Origin: Ascaris suum
Lineage: Eukaryota; Nematoda; Chromadorea; Rhabditida; Ascarididae
Direction: 5' to 3'
Assembly: GCA_013433145.1 (NCBI GenBank)
Contig: CM024180.1
Span: 8,617,521 to 8,681,520 of the forward strand
Length of the DNA stretch: 64,000 nt
Part shown: positions 52,235 through 64,000 of the stretch, piece after piece
How positions within the stretch are numbered: the stretch's first letter is position 1
How the letters are laid out: every line of letters starts with the position of its first letter
Notes under the pieces: model-generated
What the model was told of the DNA's origin: nothing
The model's database searches: none
What the model saw: the letters and a program-made list of their open reading frames with translations, nothing else
Program-made: the position numbers and the translations under genes

Positions 52235-54085
52235 TTCCAATAAAAATACAAATATTATTATAAGTATAAAGATAATGACATGTAAATAAATACAAACTAT
52301 AAATACAAATATCAACATCAATATCAACAGAAATGTAAAGATAAAGGTGAATACAATTTACAAATATAGATATCAATAGTAATATAAACACAAGGATAAA
52401 TAGAAACTATAAATAAAAATAGTAATAAAATCTTCGAAGAAATGATTAGGATAAAAGTAATAATATCATATAAACTATTAATATAAATATAAATGTGCGG
52501 ACAAATATTGATATAAACAAAAAGACTATGATAAATGTAAATTACAAGATAAAGATAAATATAAATAAACTACTGATAAAAGATAAATATAAATTAGTAT
52601 TAATATGAATAAAAAGATGTAAATAAATATAAATTATAAATATGAATATAAATACAAACATAAAAAGAACTGTAAATTTTAAAGATAAATATAAGTAAAA
52701 ACGTAAATAAGTATAAGTGAAAACATAAATTTAAATATAAACTTAAATAATTGAAAAAATACCTTCAAATTATATACATAAACATAACGACAGTTTTAAG
52801 CAGAAAATGAAATAAATATAGATGCAAATATAAATCATAAATAAAAATATGAATTTAAATATAAACACTTTTAAACATAAATTATACATATAAACGTGAA
52901 TAAAAACATCAAAATAGATATGAGCTGAAAATGTATATAACTGTAAGCATATAAATAAACATAAATATAAAGACAAAGCCTACATGAATTATAAACATAA
53001 ACATAAATACAATTATAAATACAAATGTAAAGATAGACATAAATCACAAATACAAATATTAGTGTTAATATACCAATATCAATATTAATAGATGCTGACG
53101 AATACAAATACAAAAACAAGTATAAATACAAATATAAGTAAAAACTGAAACATAGATATAAATATAAACTGCAGATATAAATAAAAATCAAAATATAAAC
53201 ATAAATATAAATATAGGAGTTAATATAAATATTAACAAAGACAAAGAAAGATAGAGATCATAAATAGAAACATTAATGTAAATACGAATGTAATTAAATA
53301 TACAGACAAATATAATTTATAAACACAAATATAAAAATGGATAAAAATACGAGGAAATAAATAAGATTAAGGTAAATATAAATTATAAATATAAATATAA
53401 ATATAAGATTGATACCAATAAAAATACATAAATAAACATGCACTGTGAATGAAAATAATGAAAATATAAATATAAATGCAAATAATGAAAAATATAAATG
53501 AGCACGATGATAAAAATGGATACAAACCATAAATATATATATAAATATAGATATAAATATAAATAAGTACAATGATAAACTTTAATTATGCATGCAAAGA
53601 TAAATATAATTATGCGTTCAAACATAAATATGAACATAAATATAAACATGAACAGAAATATAAATAAAAATGCAAACATAAATATGAACAGAGAAAAACA
53701 TAGAAAATACAATTACGCATATTAATATAAATAGAGACACAATTATAAACATATATGAAAAGAAACACAAGGACACTGATAAATTAAAATTTTTAAGCCT
53801 AAGTAGAAACAAAAACATGATGATTAATATAAATTAGAATTTTAAATGAAAGTAAATAATAAAGATAAATACAAATTATAAATATAAATAGAGATAAAAA
53901 TATGCATATGAAGAAGACATAAATACAAGTACAAAAACAAAAATATATATAAGTACAAATATAAACGTAAATATAAATTTAAATATAAGTATACATTATG
54001 AATATAAATGTTAACATCAACATTAATATAAAATAAATACATACTATAATCCTAAATACAAATATTATAAATACTACTACAAGCA
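52235..54085 (+). repeat. A-rich AAATAT-type array, long block
   Basis: About 1.85 kb of imperfect AAATAT/AAACAT/AAGATA hexamers with the A-rich strand on +. The many Tyr/Leu/Phe/Ile-rich frames on - (e.g. 52871-53191, 53383-53712) are artefacts. Confidence 0.93.
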
Positions 54086-54089
54086 AATA

Positions 54090-54360
54090 GAAGTATAAAT
54101 GAATGTGCGCTACCTGGCGCACCAGAGTGGATACAATAATGAAAACGATTTTCTAAAGCATTTGGGCCTTTTTATACCCTGCATCGCTCTCATGCGAGTG
54201 CCCTTGAGCGACCGAATGCTGACGTTCCCATGGGGTGCTTCGCAAAGGTCTGCGAGCGTGAAAAGATCAATAGCCCTAGCGCGATACGAGAAATCAGATA
54301 ATGTGGCGGCCCTCTCCCATCCCCTAGCATGCCCTCCTATACATAACGTAAATATTAAAA
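54090..54360. other. GC-richer island inside the A-rich arrays
   Basis: About 260 bp of ordinary to GC-rich sequence is inserted between two A-rich blocks. The + strand is open for 90 codons (54099-54371, with FPWGASQRSASVKRSIALAR), but I recognise no domain and see no splice sites that decide a strand. It could be an exon, a structured RNA or an insertion. Confidence 0.4.
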
Positions 54361-54364
54361 TTTA

Positions 54365-54620
54365 CGAATAAAAATGAATTGAAAACGAATTTAAATATGG
54401 ATAAAAATGAAGGAAAATGTAAAATATCAATACAAATATAAATATATGTAAACGTAAGCAAAACATAAATATAAATAATACAAATATAACTAAAGATAAA
54501 CAGAAGTTATGAATGTAGGTATAAATGTTAACGCTAATATTAATATAAATGCAAATATGAGCGTAGATTCAAAAAAGTGTGGATAGAAATAAAAAGGTAG
54601 ATAGGAATATAAGAATGATT
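54365..54620 (+). repeat. A-rich AAATAT-type array
   Basis: A short, degenerate continuation of the same array family, with the A-rich strand on +. Confidence 0.85.
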
Positions 54621-55064
54621 TCAAAGACGAACACAAAATGACCATTAGCAATCGCAAGGCACTTTTTGAGAGGCTCACATATGTATACGGAGACATAAAC
54701 GCACAAAAGCTTGTACTCTGCAATTCCTTGTGCTTCAATAAGCTCAGAGAAACAAACAAAAGAATGAACTACAAGTGTTCGTTTCCGTTAAGACAGTTGC
54801 GCAACTGCAGAAATCTGCAACTGATTTAGGCTGAGAGCATAGAATTGCAAATGTTTATTATGTAAGAACTATCAGAAGTGTCCAGATTGTCAACGGCTGC
54901 TAACCAATTTCGAAACATCACTAAACCTTGGAACAGTTATAACGATCCCTCTTCTTTCTTCTTTCCGTTGAAAAAGCCAGCAGAACTGCACAAAAATACC
55001 TACTTTTACAACAGCAAGCTGTATGAGCAAACCAACAATGAACTAGTATTGGAACTAGTGATAA

Positions 55065-56540
55065 GCTGATAAAAAACAAACAACAAACAAATAACTAAAC
55101 TGACAATGAAAAAACTAATGGTAAACGAATAATTTTAAAAAACAAAAAAAAAATAGAACTAATAGTAAACAAATAACAAAACTAATAATAAACTAATAAT
55201 AAAACTAATAATAAACCAAACCGACAAACCGACCAAAAGCTGATAACAAAACAATATAAAAAACTAAAACTTATTATAAACAAAAAATACGACTATTATC
55301 AAATTAATAATAAACCTGATAATACACTAATCATAAAAATAATTCTGAACTAAACTAATAAAAACCTAATGATAAAACTAACGCAAAGAAATAACGAAAC
55401 TAATAATAAACGAAACGAGTAAAAAACTAATAATGAAACTAGCAATACACTAATTATAAAGCTTAAAATAAACTTATAATAGAGCTAGTAATAAACGAAT
55501 AAAAAAACTAGCAATAAACCAAAATAATAATAAAATAATAATAAAACTAATAATAAGAATAATAAAACTAATAACAAAAAAACTAATAACAAAAAATAAC
55601 AAAATTAATTGTAAAACAGTAGCAAAAGTGATAATCAACGAACAATAAAACTCATATTAAACTAATAACAAATCTATAAAAATTAGTAATCTAAGTAATA
55701 ATAAACTAATAATATAACCAATAAAAAAGTGATAACAAAGTTACCAATAAACCCCTAATAAAACTAATGGAAAACTTATAACAAAAGTTATAATAAACTA
55801 TTAGCAAAACGTAATAAAAATTATAAGACTAACGACAAACTTATAAGAAAAATAATAAAAAACTTGAGATAAAACTGACAACATGCCGATATTAAAACTA
55901 ATAAAAAATAAACTAATAGTGAAGTAATATACAACTAATAACAAAAATATGAAAACAATAATAAACAAATAATAAATCTAATAATAAAAATAATAAAACT
56001 AATAATAAACTAATAATGAAAAAATAATAGACAAGTAAATCTAATAATAAATAAATATGATAATAAGCTAATGGAAAAAATATTAATGGACTAATAAACT
56101 ATTAATAATAAACTAGCAACGAAAAAAAAACTAATAATAAATCTAATAATAAAAGTAATAAAACTAATAAAAGACTAATAATGAAAAAAGTAATAGACCA
56201 ATAATAAAACTATGAATAAACTAGTAATGAAATATCAATAATAAACTAATAGTTTAACAGATGATAAAACTAATAACACTACTAATGAACTACTAATAAA
56301 ACGAATAAAACTAATGATAAACTAGGAATAAAATTAACGATATAATAAACGAATAATAAACTAATAACAAAAGTAATAATAAAAATATTAAAAGTAAGAA
56401 TAAACCAAGAACAAACCTAGTAATAAAAGTAATAAAACCAATAACGGACTAATAATAAAAGTTATAATAAACTAACGACCAAACTGATAAAAAAACTAAT
56501 AATAAAACTAATAATAAACCGATAATAAATCTAATAGTTA
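55065..56540 (+). repeat. ACTAATAATAAA-type array
   Basis: About 1.5 kb made of variable-length units built on AATAAACTAATAAT. This is distinct from the AAATAT arrays on both sides, in that CTAATA blocks recur irregularly every 10 to 15 bases. It contains no coding potential. Confidence 0.93.
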
Positions 56541-57545
56541 ATAAATATTTATAGATTATAAATATAAATTTAACCATAAATGTTGATAAAAAATAAATAT
56601 TAAAAAATGTGAATCTAAATATAAACCAAAAATGAATATGCATTATAAATATAAACATAAGTATAAAGGTAAACAAAAGCATAAATCTAAAAAACACATA
56701 CATATAAATTAAATATAAATATAAATGCAACTATTAATATAAATACAAACATAAATTTACATATTAATGCAAAAATAAATATAAGCTTGAATATAAATAT
56801 GAAGATAAACTTAAATTATGATCCTAAGTATAAATATCAATACAAATATGAAAAGGAATGCAAGTAGGTATAAAAATAAACATGCAACATAAATATAAAT
56901 GTAAACATTTATGTAATTTTTAATATGAATATAAATGAAATATAATTATAGATTTGAACATAAATACAAATATAAATGAAAATATATATTATAGATATTA
57001 ATACTAATACAGAAGATGATATTAGTGCAAATATAAATATAGATTATAAATATAAATATGAATACAAATAGAGACAAAAATAAATGATTACATATAAATA
57101 AAGATAAAGATAAATGTAGATTATAAATATAAATGTAAATAAGCATGTAGATAAATGTAAACGGTAAATATAAAGGTATTAATAAGTTATAAGCACAAGA
57201 TAAATGTAAACTATACGCATAAATATAAATATAAATATAAATATAAACATAAATATGAATATAAATACAAATAAAAATAGAAACAAAGAGAAAAATACAA
57301 ACACAAACTATTAAAATAAATATAAATATAAATTTCTGGTATAAATATAATATATAAACATAAATGCCAATATAAATATGAAAATAAAGATAAACACAAA
57401 TTATTAATATAAATGTAAATAAAAATAATAAAATAAATATAAAGATAAAGAAAATATAAACAAGAAAAGACATAAAAATATAAATATAAAGAGAAATTAT
57501 AAATATCAATATGAACGAAGAAATGAGTCTAAATAAAGAAATATC
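56541..57545 (+). repeat. A-rich AAATAT-type array
   Basis: About 1 kb of imperfect AAATAT hexamers starting abruptly where the ACTAATAAT array ends. The 187-codon - frame (56946-57509) is an artefact of the repeat. Confidence 0.93.
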
Positions 57546-58700
57546 ATTTAAAGGTTTGCCTAGTTAACGTTGATTTATAAAGATTTGCATGAAAGTTGTA
57601 CATAGCGAAAGGTAATACATAGGAGTAAAATCGAAGAATTTGGTAACGTAGTGTTAAAAGATTTCATCTCTGCAGTGATGATCCTTCGTGTGTGAGAATA
57701 TAGTCAAAAGCATACCCTACTAGTAAGAAATGCGAACAGAACGTTCCCACGACGCATCTGTGCAAACATATGATTCAAAAGGATACAAAGAAATTGCTAT
57801 TGAGACTGAATGAATCACCGGAAGCAAGTGTATTATGAATCTATGGAAACCCCTTAGAGGAGAAGTATAATACGAAATATTTGTGCCCATTTAAGGAAAT
57901 CATGGTTTTGCTTCAGTAAAGTTTTTTTTTGTAGCGAAGGCAGGTGCGAATAGTCCAGGTCAATTGAAAGGCAGAAGCCAAATTTATACTTCAGCAGGGA
58001 AGCTGCCATTTCGCTTATCGTTCAAAACAGATTCCCATAGGAGATATCAATTCGTCACACCTCAAATCAATGCTGAAATGTTTCGTCCAGTCGTTCAATA
58101 TTGGCAACTGACTGCTTGAATCTCCGTCAGCTATCAGGATCGGTGATATAATTTTGCGTTGTGTTTTAGTATGTCAAGCGATACGCTCCTTTCCTTTTTG
58201 ATCATGATCCGGTCGAAAAGCTAAAGACTAGCTTACTGAACAATTCACTGTTCATATTCAGACGCTTACATGGGTCTTATTAAAATCGTCGAAATTTTTT
58301 AATCTGGCGTTGTTCAGAGCACGTTCTATCAGTGGGTTACCATATAGTCCATAAAAGTGTGAACATTGTGTGCATATTCTATAGAAGCTTGCCATAACAG
58401 AGAAATGCTGTAAGAGTGGAGTGCCGTTAAACAAAAGTGTTCTTGGGAAAATACGCTCATTTCACCGGTTGGAAACTAATAAATGATGCTCTGGTCCATA
58501 TTTCATATTTCAGCAAGTGACATTGCATTCTGCTTCAAATAACAAAAGTCCCAATGTGACAAAAAATGCATTCCTTCGTTGGGTTCTCGATGTAAAAAAA
58601 GAAAAGTCGATGTACGCATAGTATTTTTTTATCACTTATCAGAGACGCTATGAAATAATTCGACATTGGTTGTTTATACTCGATGACACCTCAAGTGCTG
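57546..58700. other. Non-repetitive region, nothing recognised
   Basis: Later exons of the receptor at 59244 would be expected here or further left on the - strand, but I could not identify the second zinc finger's last two cysteines or a ligand-binding domain. Confidence 0.4.
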
Positions 58701-59243
58701 ATGATTCGCTTACATTCAGGATTCATTCCCACTTGAAGACAACGGCAGCTGTTGCGCTCATCTGAAAGCAGCACGTGTCAATGCTATTGCGTTGCACAGA
58801 AGTAAATACAGTGAAAAAAAGTGCTGCATTGTTGAAATGATTGCTCACCCTTCGCAAACATACTGCACTATCGATCGCTATGAACATTGGGCTATATTGA
58901 GTACCATGAATGGCTCTTTGAAGGCGTTGCTGCAATTTTAGAGATTGATTGGAAAATAGAAGAGGTTCTTTATACGGCATCCACTTGAAGAAGGACCTTT
59001 GCCAGTAGGAAGCCGGCATCGTGAACCTCTAGAAAGTAGAAGAGAATATTTCGAGGAAAAATTGGCATGCCCTGCAACTTCAGGAAATGAGAGTCCACTG
59101 ATGTGTTCCACGAAATACCATTTAAATGGTGATCGAGGCGAAACACACCATGGGCTGGCTAAAGAACAAGAGCAAAAACACCATGGACGACATTCTATAG
59201 CATTATGAACATTACTTCGAATGTAACTAAACGGAATCCTTAC

Positions 59244-59478
59244 ATTTGTCCACATTGCATTTTCTATCGTATCGGCAAACGTATCTGTAGGAACCATCAT
59301 TGACGGCTCGTCTGAAGAAACATTTGCAACCGAAACATGCAAAAACGCAACATTGAATCTTGGCTGATGAGTCACAACAAACCTCGCATCGTCGAGGCAA
59401 ACAAGTCCTAGACGGCTCTCGCTCTTCGGATGCTTGCATTTTGCTATTATCGCTTCCAGCTTCCTCTAATAGATCCAT
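59244..59478 (-). CDS. Nuclear hormone receptor, first DNA-binding-domain exon
   Basis: This exon encodes the start of a nuclear hormone receptor, a ligand-regulated or orphan transcription factor. After about 30 residues from the ATG at 59478 it shows the complete first zinc finger: C31, C34, C48 and C51 with the exact C-x2-C-x13-C-x2-C spacing. FFRRAV follows in the recognition helix. The second finger begins at C68-x5-C74 (YVCRYDRKCNVDK). A GTAAGG donor then ends the exon where nematode receptors often have an intron. The P-box region FGCKCFFRR has Cys where Ala or Gly is usual. An ATTTGCAG just upstream of the ATG could be a cis- or trans-splice acceptor. The remaining DNA-binding and ligand-binding exons were not identified. 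Confidence 0.88.
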
Positions 59479-59596
59479 TGACCTGCAAATTTAACCTCTC
59501 AAATTGACATTCAGTCACTTACACTTCTCAGGTAACTAATATAATTACAGAATTACAGAGCATGAAGTGATTGCGTTCCGATCCAAATACAACGTG

Positions 59597-59598
<2 letters not shown>

Positions 59599-59694
<96 letters not shown>

Positions 59695-59744
59695 ATATAT
59701 ATATATATTATATATTTATATTTATATATATATTATATATATGT
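59599..59744. repeat. (AT)n microsatellite
   Basis: About 145 bp of TA dinucleotides with TTATA interruptions toward the right end. Confidence 0.97.
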
Positions 59745-60519
59745 ATAAGGGTCAGACTAAGGTTTTATGCGAGATTAAGGGTCAGACTCCCTCTGAACTG
59801 CCAATGTCCAGTTTCCGTTGAAGCCTTATAGGTTTTAGAGTATGCATACAACAGAAGTACCTTGTAGCTATGGACTTCTTTCCAAGAATGAGAATGCCAT
59901 TTTGCACTGAAGGATGCATTAGCGCATACTGCTTAAAGGCATTAGTAGCAAATAGGCAGAAAGAAAGTGGGCCATGAGGGTAATATCGTACCACTTCCAT
60001 TCCATAAAGTTTCATCGGCACATTTCACGCTTTCGAGGAAATATACGCATATGAAGATGGGTCCCAATCCAGGAATCACTACGTCATAGACTTTCTTTTT
60101 TAGTACAATTACTGCTCCTGATAATTTAATTCTAGCTTAGAAAATTTTTTTACAGTACTTAAGAACAAACCATAAAATTTTTCAAGCCATTTCCGGAATT
60201 CGAGACGAAACAGATCGCTTGGTGACGACGAGTAACGACAACGCAACACTATCGCGTTGCGTAACTATTGCCAAAGTGAGCACAGATCCCTGGGCTCTTG
60301 CATCCTAACTTCCGATGCAATTCCTCTCTCCCTCTCTCTCGTTGCATACCTGTGATCTTTTTCGCTTACATGTTTCTCGGTACTGTTGCATACAACAATT
60401 GCATATATCGCTTTGTACTCTTTCATCCCCACTCTATTGTGACGTTGTTATGTAAACGTTTCAAATCAGATCAAACATAACGACAAATTCACTAGTTGAT
60501 TTGACGTCAGCTTTAAATG
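59745..60519. other. Region upstream of the receptor exon
   Basis: The - frame at 59782-60021 is open and mixed in composition but unrecognised. The GGGTCAGACT motif occurs twice within 30 bp (about 59749 and 59778). Confidence 0.4.
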
Positions 60520-61705
60520 ATAAAGAAGTAAATATCAACATAGATAAAACGAAAAGACAAATATAAACTATAAATATAAGTATAAATGTAAATACAAATA
60601 TAAATATAAATAAAAACAAATGTATAAATGTAAAGATAAGATGAAAATAAATACAACTATAACTATAAATACAAATATAAGCATAAATTTAAACATGAAT
60701 GTAAATATAGGCTAAAATGCTAGCATAAACAAACCGATAAATGTAAATTATAGACATGAACATAAACATAAATATAAATGTAAACAAAAATATAAATATT
60801 TATATAAATATAGGGACAAGGAAGATTGCAAATAATAAATATAAATATAAATATAAAGAAAAAATTAATTGTTCCTATTAACATAAACATAAATGTAAAG
60901 GTTTATACAAATATAAAGATTAAGACAAATATAAATTATAAATAAAGATATGAATTATAAATAAAATAAAGATATAAATATAAATACAGCTGTGAACATA
61001 AATATAATAATAAAATAAATGTGAATTGCAGACATGAGTATAAATCCAAATCTGAATCTAAATACAGATATCAATATAAACATAAGTATAAGTGTAGAAA
61101 TAAATATAAATAAAATTGTAAGCATAAATATAGGTAAAAATATAAATACAAAGATGTAAACAGGAATATAAACATCAATATTAATACAATCATAAATATT
61201 ATTGTAGATAAAATACAAATGTAAAGATAAATATAAATATAAAAATAAACATGGAGATAAATATAAATGTGAAGATAAAGAAAAATATAAATTATAAATA
61301 TAATTATAAATCTTAATATATATGCAAATGTATAGAAAAAGATAAATAAAAATAAAAATATAAATATAAATATAAACATAAATATAAATATAAATATAAA
61401 TTTAGGTTGAAATTTTAATATATTGATACACATATAAACATAAACTATAAGCTTAAACATAAATATAAGTATAAATACGAATATAAATTTTTAATATAAA
61501 TATGAATATAAATGTAAATATTTTCATAAATATGAAGATAAAGATAGTGTATATAAAAATATAATTATAAGTATAAATATTAAGACAATTATAAAAACAT
61601 ATACAAACATACGTTTTAAACATAAATATAAATATAGATACAAATATAAGAAGAAATATGCGTTATAGTTTCAATGAAAATATAAATATAATTAAGATAG
61701 CTATA
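60520..61705 (+). repeat. A-rich AAATAT-type array, last block
   Basis: About 1.2 kb of imperfect AAATAT hexamers, A-rich strand on +, purest near 61340-61400. The Phe/Ile-rich - frames are artefacts. Confidence 0.93.
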
Positions 61706-61719
61706 AACTACGCGTAAAG

Positions 61720-63524
61720 CTCACTTGAAAAAATATCGAACGATGTTGAACGAATGCAAAGGCTTCTCCCAACTCAGCTGCATTCGCTTAGAAGCTAACG
61801 CTCTTGCGATCAAACATGATGGCTGAATGGGGACTGAAATTATTACAATAAATGAGGCTTTCCCTAGAGTTCCTTTACTTATTCAATTCTGCATTATTCT
61901 ACAGTCGAGGCAACCAAAAATTTCACTCGTATCATATGCAAAATATCTTACCCTCAATAATTTTGTGAAGACTGATGCATAAACGCATGAAAACGGGCAC
62001 ACTCTGCCATCAATCGGCCTCCTTTTATTCTCTTCTCGTTGCACTTTTAATCTCGAACTGTTGGGCTGCATTCCCTTCGTAGTTTTCAAGATAAATAGTG
62101 ACTGTGCCTGGTTCCACTGGCTCATTTTTGAAAAATACAGTGAGATTTTAAACGGAGCTTTTGGGACCTTCATCCATTTGAAGAAGGCTATGGAGTCCTG
62201 AACTGCGGGAAAATGAGAGGATGCCACAAGGAAGTTAATTTCGCAAAGTGAAAAGAATACAAACTATTCCAATAGATGGCTCAAAAAAACTACAGATCGT
62301 AACGCAATACGAGTGTGTAATAGAAAGAACGGTAGTGTTCAAATACGAGCATTTTGCGCTATTTTAGACTGTCCCAAATGTCTAAGAAAATGCCGCTTGA
62401 TTTTCATCACAGATAGCGCTCTCTGAACAGTTCGTTTCAGAATGATAGGCACTGGTGAAGAAAGCGCCAGTATATGGCAGTGTGGATGTAAGCTGATTTA
62501 GTCAATAACATATGTGAAAATGATTTAACAGAGAAATACAAACACACTTCCATGTTTCGTGATTATGGTGACGAGTTGAGACATCGGACTGAGCCCCCAC
62601 GAATTTCTGGCTTGCACATGCATGTCAGTACGTCCGCTCGGTCTGCAAATTGTCGAGCGTGGCGATTAGTTCATCCGCTTTCACCTCTTGCTGAATACGT
62701 TATAAAATAAAGAAGCGAAAGTTGTTTTTGAGAACAATAAAAACTTCAAACTGAGTAATTAAGAAAACGCCAAAAATGAGCCTGCGAGCTCACTAGATTT
62801 GAGCAAATGTACACTGGGTGCTGCCCACAACTAAGGAGCTCGATCTGGCCATCACTATAAGATATTCGGAAATAGGAGGAAATTACACTTGGCTGCATTT
62901 TTTAAAGAGAAATTTAGGGGCGGTAGCTTTCTTGGCCTGCGTATTAGATTATCAAAGCTGTGAACATAGAAAAATAAGCGCGCACACACCTGCTAAGCAC
63001 TGAGAGGAGAATTCAAACGACAACTGCAAGCGTTTAACACATGGAAATGAAATACCAAATGGACAAAACGAAGAAATTTATCAGAACTCACGAAGTGTTT
63101 TCTGTCATCGAAATTGCCTACATCAAAACATTTCACTTGTGAGGTTGCGGAATTCAAACAACGAAAAGGTTCTGAGAAATTCCCCAGTCTTCTGAAAAAG
63201 ATATGAAATTGAAAAAACCCTACCAGTACTTTAAAAAACCGAAGCATTACAATCATATCGCATTAAATAATTACAGCATATTTGAACATGCAAAGCCATG
63301 AAGATTACGCACAAAAACATGGGACGAAGAGATGTTAAATCGCGTTCAACAAACCACTTTTTCACTTGTTGAGGCATTCTATGCGTCCACAATCTTAATG
63401 CTATGCGCATTTGACGTGCACAGAATGGACCGAGATAGGATGAAACTCTGTACTGTTTTGCACACCACTCAAAAGCCATTCTGTGAATGCGATGTCACCA
63501 TGCCGGCTCTATATTCATTGTTCG
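61720..63524. other. Region without a firmly recognised gene
   Basis: A - frame at 61883-62227 contains AFFKWMKVPKAPF, which resembles SFFKWMPYKEPLLF in the - frame at 58723-59019; the DNA is also alike there (CATCCATTTGAAGAAGG against CATCCACTTGAAGAAGG). This suggests a shared repeat or two related exons, but no family can be named. Confidence 0.4.
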
Positions 63525-63795
63525 CTACAATATCTAGCGAATGGAGTGGTGACGAAAAAAAGGAAGAGAAAATGGATTAAATGCACTACTACAGCAGTCA
63601 ACGATTGCAAAGTCTTGTAAATAGCACAGGCAAGCACCTGGTATGTTTTCTTCTGCAGAATAAATCAAGACTGGACATCCTTCCGGCTTATTCGTAAACA
63701 TCAAATGAAAGCCTAACTTGTGAAGCAGTTTAGTTTCGCATTTAAGAAGCCCATTAAAAGAAAACAATTCAATGCTTTAAAAAAATCGAAAAATG
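63525..63795 (+). repeat. Diverged dispersed repeat, copy 2 (first copy at 6570-6850)
   Basis: This segment aligns with 6570-6850 in the same orientation through blocks such as TTTTCTTCTGCAGAATAAAT and TTATTCGTAAACATCAAAT. Substitutions and small indels are numerous. Confidence 0.8.
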
Positions 63796-64000
63796 AATTC
63801 TTCAATTGAAATTGTGGCAAACGATAAGAATTAAATGCATATCAGGGCACGTTAAGTTTCAAAATAACTCCTTCATGTCATTAGGATTGAGGTTAATAAC
63901 GAAGCGTGCAATAAAATTTGTGAAACAGTGAACACTGATCAGAAGTTTTTCAAATAGAGATTGATATTCTCTGAAACTTTTCTGTCCATTTCTTTTAGGT

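Noticed and set aside
59090..59208. NVHNAIECRPWCFCSC as the second half of the receptor zinc finger
   Set aside because: Cysteine spacing does not fit C-x5-C-x9-C-x2-C and no splice pair joins it in frame to the exon ending at 59244.
63092..63135. VKCFDVGNFDD, resembling the end of a nuclear receptor DNA-binding domain (KCxxVGM), with a GTGAGT donor
   Set aside because: Only about 44 bases with no CRxCR segment before it; too little to call a second receptor.

Overview
This is eukaryotic DNA, almost certainly from a nematode. A 1.6 kb array of the nematode telomere hexamer TTAGGC lies at 3437-5046. The recognisable genes are split into short exons with nematode-like splice sites (TTTCAG-type acceptors, GTAAG or GTGAG donors). 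The DNA is AT-rich and gene-poor. I cannot place the species; a repeat-rich parasitic nematode would fit but is a guess.

Region by region. 1-1932 (- strand) holds the first two coding exons of a cytoplasmic poly(A)-binding protein; the gene runs off the left edge. 3437-5046 is the degenerate telomere-repeat array. 5.3-14.2 kb is mostly non-coding, with dispersed repeats, an AT array and two weak exon candidates. 14224-18911 is a 4.7 kb inverted repeat with 2 kb arms around an (AT)n spacer. Its right edge touches a 450 bp element that has a second copy at 5.3 kb. A small GC-rich island near 20.1 kb carries a fragment resembling a short-chain dehydrogenase. 30.4-30.7 kb has a reverse transcriptase fragment of a non-LTR retrotransposon (- strand). 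37.0-41.4 kb (- strand) holds five exons matching RanBPM (RanBP9/10), including its SPRY domain, with three single-base frame breaks. 49.1-52.2 kb (- strand) holds several immunoglobulin-like exons. 59.2-59.5 kb (- strand) is the first DNA-binding-domain exon of a nuclear hormone receptor.

From 45 to 61.7 kb these gene fragments are embedded in long imperfect A-rich arrays (AAATAT-like hexamers, and a separate ACTAATAAT-like array). All have the A-rich strand on +, and together they exceed 8 kb. Ten (AT)n arrays are scattered through the window.

No operon or shared pathway links the genes. The conserved exons of two unrelated genes carry single-base indels, so uncorrected assembly errors are a serious possibility and should be checked before calling any gene a pseudogene. 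Homology calls are from memory of the families, with no database search. Exon boundaries are chosen by eye.
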